A program made the translations under genes and the position numbers. The notes beneath the pieces are model-generated. The model was given only the letters and a program-made list of their open reading frames with translations, ran no database searches and was not told where the DNA came from. Shown here piece after piece: positions 12,830 to 13,700 of a stretch of 13,700 nucleotides of DNA (positions are counted from its first letter, which is position 1; each line of letters starts with the position of its first letter). The DNA comes from Verrucomicrobiota bacterium (GTDB lineage: Bacteria > Verrucomicrobiota > Verrucomicrobiia > Chthoniobacterales > UBA10450). Location: the NCBI GenBank assembly GCA_003219225.1, contig QHPZ01000221.1, positions 1 through 13,700 on the forward strand, read 5' to 3'.

Positions 12830-13445
12830 ATGAACCAATATCTCGACAATCTCGACAATGACATCGCGGAGAAACATCTGTTGAAGCATCCGTTTTATTT
12901 GGCGTGGACGAGAGGAGAGCTCAGCAGAGAAGCGCTGAGAGATTATGCGGAGCAGTACTATCATCACGTCGCGGCGTTCCCCACATATCTCTCGGCCGTC
13001 CACGCGAAATGCGATGATCAGCCGACGCGCAAACAACTCCTTGCCAATTTGATCGACGAAGAAGCGGGTTCGCCGAATCATCCCGAGCTTTGGAAACAGT
13101 TCGCGAACGCGCTTGGCGTCGACGATCTCGATCTTGCAACCACAGACGAACAGCGCGGCAGGATTGGCTGCGCTCTACGCCTACGAAAGTCAGATCCCGG
13201 CGATCTGCGAATCAAAGATCGACGGCTTGAAAAAGCATTACGGCTTCACCGATCCGAAAGCATACGAATACTTCAGCGTCCACCTTGAAGCCGATCGCGA
13301 ACACTCGGCCGCTGAGCGCAAACTGCTGAGCGCGTACGTCAACAATCACAACATCGACAACGTGCGCGCGTCGGTCCGCCGCGTGCTCGACGCGCTTTGG
13401 GAAATGCTCTCGGGCGTTTGCCGCCGGCACGCGATCGCGTGCTGA
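12830..13445 (+). pseudogene. CADD-like (PqqC/TenA-fold) putative PABA synthase, frameshifted
   Basis: A relative of Chlamydia CADD, a helical di-metal protein. CADD makes p-aminobenzoate for folate by consuming one of its own tyrosines. The first frame (12830 to about 13150) reads DNLDNDIAEKHLLKHPFYLA, then AAFPTYLSAVHAKCDDQPTR and LIDEEAGSPNHPELWKQF. Tyr23 matches the sacrificial CADD Tyr27, and E77 and H84 match metal ligands E81 and H88. The second frame (about 13150-13445) reads AAGLAALYAYESQIPAICES and YFSVHLEADREHSAAE, holding the remaining ligands (Glu, then H-x3-D-x2-H) and a lysine in ESKIDG. At 13148-13155 the frame changes and about 25 residues of the usual helix before AAGLAALY are absent. 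The product is therefore probably dead, unless the gap is an assembly artefact. The start is the ATG right after the inverted repeat, and no Shine-Dalgarno sequence is present. Confidence 0.82.
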
Positions 13446-13449
13446 GCAA

Positions 13450-13511
13450 CTGTAGCGGCGCTCTTTGAGCGTCGGACAAAATAGTGCGGCGGTCATAGAC
13501 CGCCGCTACAG
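13450..13511. repeat. REPIN-like double-hairpin element upstream of fabI
   Basis: A 62-bp element with perfect 11-bp inverted ends, CTGTAGCGGCG (13450-13460) and CGCCGCTACAG (13501-13511). Inside are two hairpins: GGCGCTC / GAGCGTC with loop TTT (one G-T pair, 13457-13473), and the 9-bp stem GCGGCGGTC / GACCGCCGC with loop ATA (13486-13506). It shares the CTGTAGC...GCTACAG ends and the GGTC-N3-GACC hairpin core with the element inside treS. It fills most of the 87-base gap between the CADD-like gene and fabI. Confidence 0.85.
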
Positions 13512-13532
13512 AACCGCGTATCGTCATCGGCC

Positions 13533-13700
13533 ATGCAGGAACAGGTTTTAGCTGGAAAAACTGGCGTCGTCTTCGGCGTGGCGAACAAGCGCAGCATCGC
13601 CTGGGCAATCGCGAAAGCTTGGGCCGCGGCCGGTGCCAAATTGATTTTCAATTATCAGGGGGAGCGATTGAAGGAAAACGTCGAGGAATTAACGGCCGAG
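13533..13700 (+). CDS. fabI: Enoyl-[acyl-carrier-protein] reductase FabI, 5' part
   Basis: First 56 codons of a gene that runs off the window. FabI reduces trans-2-enoyl-ACP to acyl-ACP with NAD(P)H, the last step of each fatty acid elongation cycle, in the cytoplasm. The visible part shows the divergent SDR nucleotide-binding motif of FabI: LAGKTGVVFGVANKRSIAWA, with the G-x5-S-x-A spacing (GVANKRSIAWAIA), followed by AAAGAKLIFNYQGERLKENV. This pattern separates FabI from ordinary FabG-like reductases. The catalytic Tyr-x6-Lys lies beyond the end. Only 21 bases separate the start from the REPIN-like element, so its promoter is in or before that element. Confidence 0.9.
   Translation, partial: MQEQVLAGKTGVVFGVANKRSIAWAIAKAWAAAGAKLIFNYQGERLKENVEELTAE

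Overview
The window looks like a chromosomal segment of a GC-rich, free-living bacterium. It is probably a soil Verrucomicrobiota of the Spartobacteria/Chthoniobacterales type. This placement is an inference from gene content: a relative of the chlamydial CADD protein, an actinobacterial-style clpS plus DUF2017 pair, a fused trehalose synthase-maltokinase, a two-gene ECF sigma/anti-sigma cassette, and many short palindromic repeats between and inside genes. There are no rRNA or tRNA genes, no CRISPR array, no prophage and no full-length insertion sequence.

Layout. 1-338 holds nothing recognisable. 339-1939 carries an NTF2-like protein (+), a GFA/CENP-V-type zinc protein (-), a tiny lipoprotein (+) and ribosomal protein L35 (-), which stands apart from its usual partners infC and rplT. 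2117-3397 is a type II NADH dehydrogenase (+), followed by a 72-bp inverted repeat. 3482-5897 is a plus-strand run of panE, ybeY, clpS and DUF2017, covering pantothenate synthesis, rRNA maturation and proteolysis. 5894-8494 is a minus-strand run of ECF sigma factor, short anti-sigma-like protein and a broken DUF885 hydrolase. 8647-9304 is a secreted NTF2-like gene broken by a single extra base. 9399-12737 is the large treS-maltokinase fusion, which links trehalose, maltose and maltose 1-phosphate. 12830-13445 is a broken CADD-like (self-sacrificing PABA synthase family) gene, and 13533 to the end is the start of fabI.

The most unusual signal is the small-repeat ecology. A 73-bp double-hairpin element lies in frame inside treS (9781-9853) and appears to be translated as about 24 extra residues. 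A relative of the same design lies just upstream of fabI (13450-13511). Two further inverted-repeat types sit between genes (3400-3471 and 12743-12823). A heptamer repeat has become the C-terminal tail of YbeY (4881-4941), and two look-alike palindromes (4408-4430 and 4986-5009) bracket ybeY.

Three genes are broken: DUF885 by an amber codon plus a deletion/frameshift, NTF2 by +1 base, and CADD-like by a deletion/frameshift. These could be true decay or assembly error, and reads would settle it. All family names come from reading protein motifs by eye, since no database search was possible.
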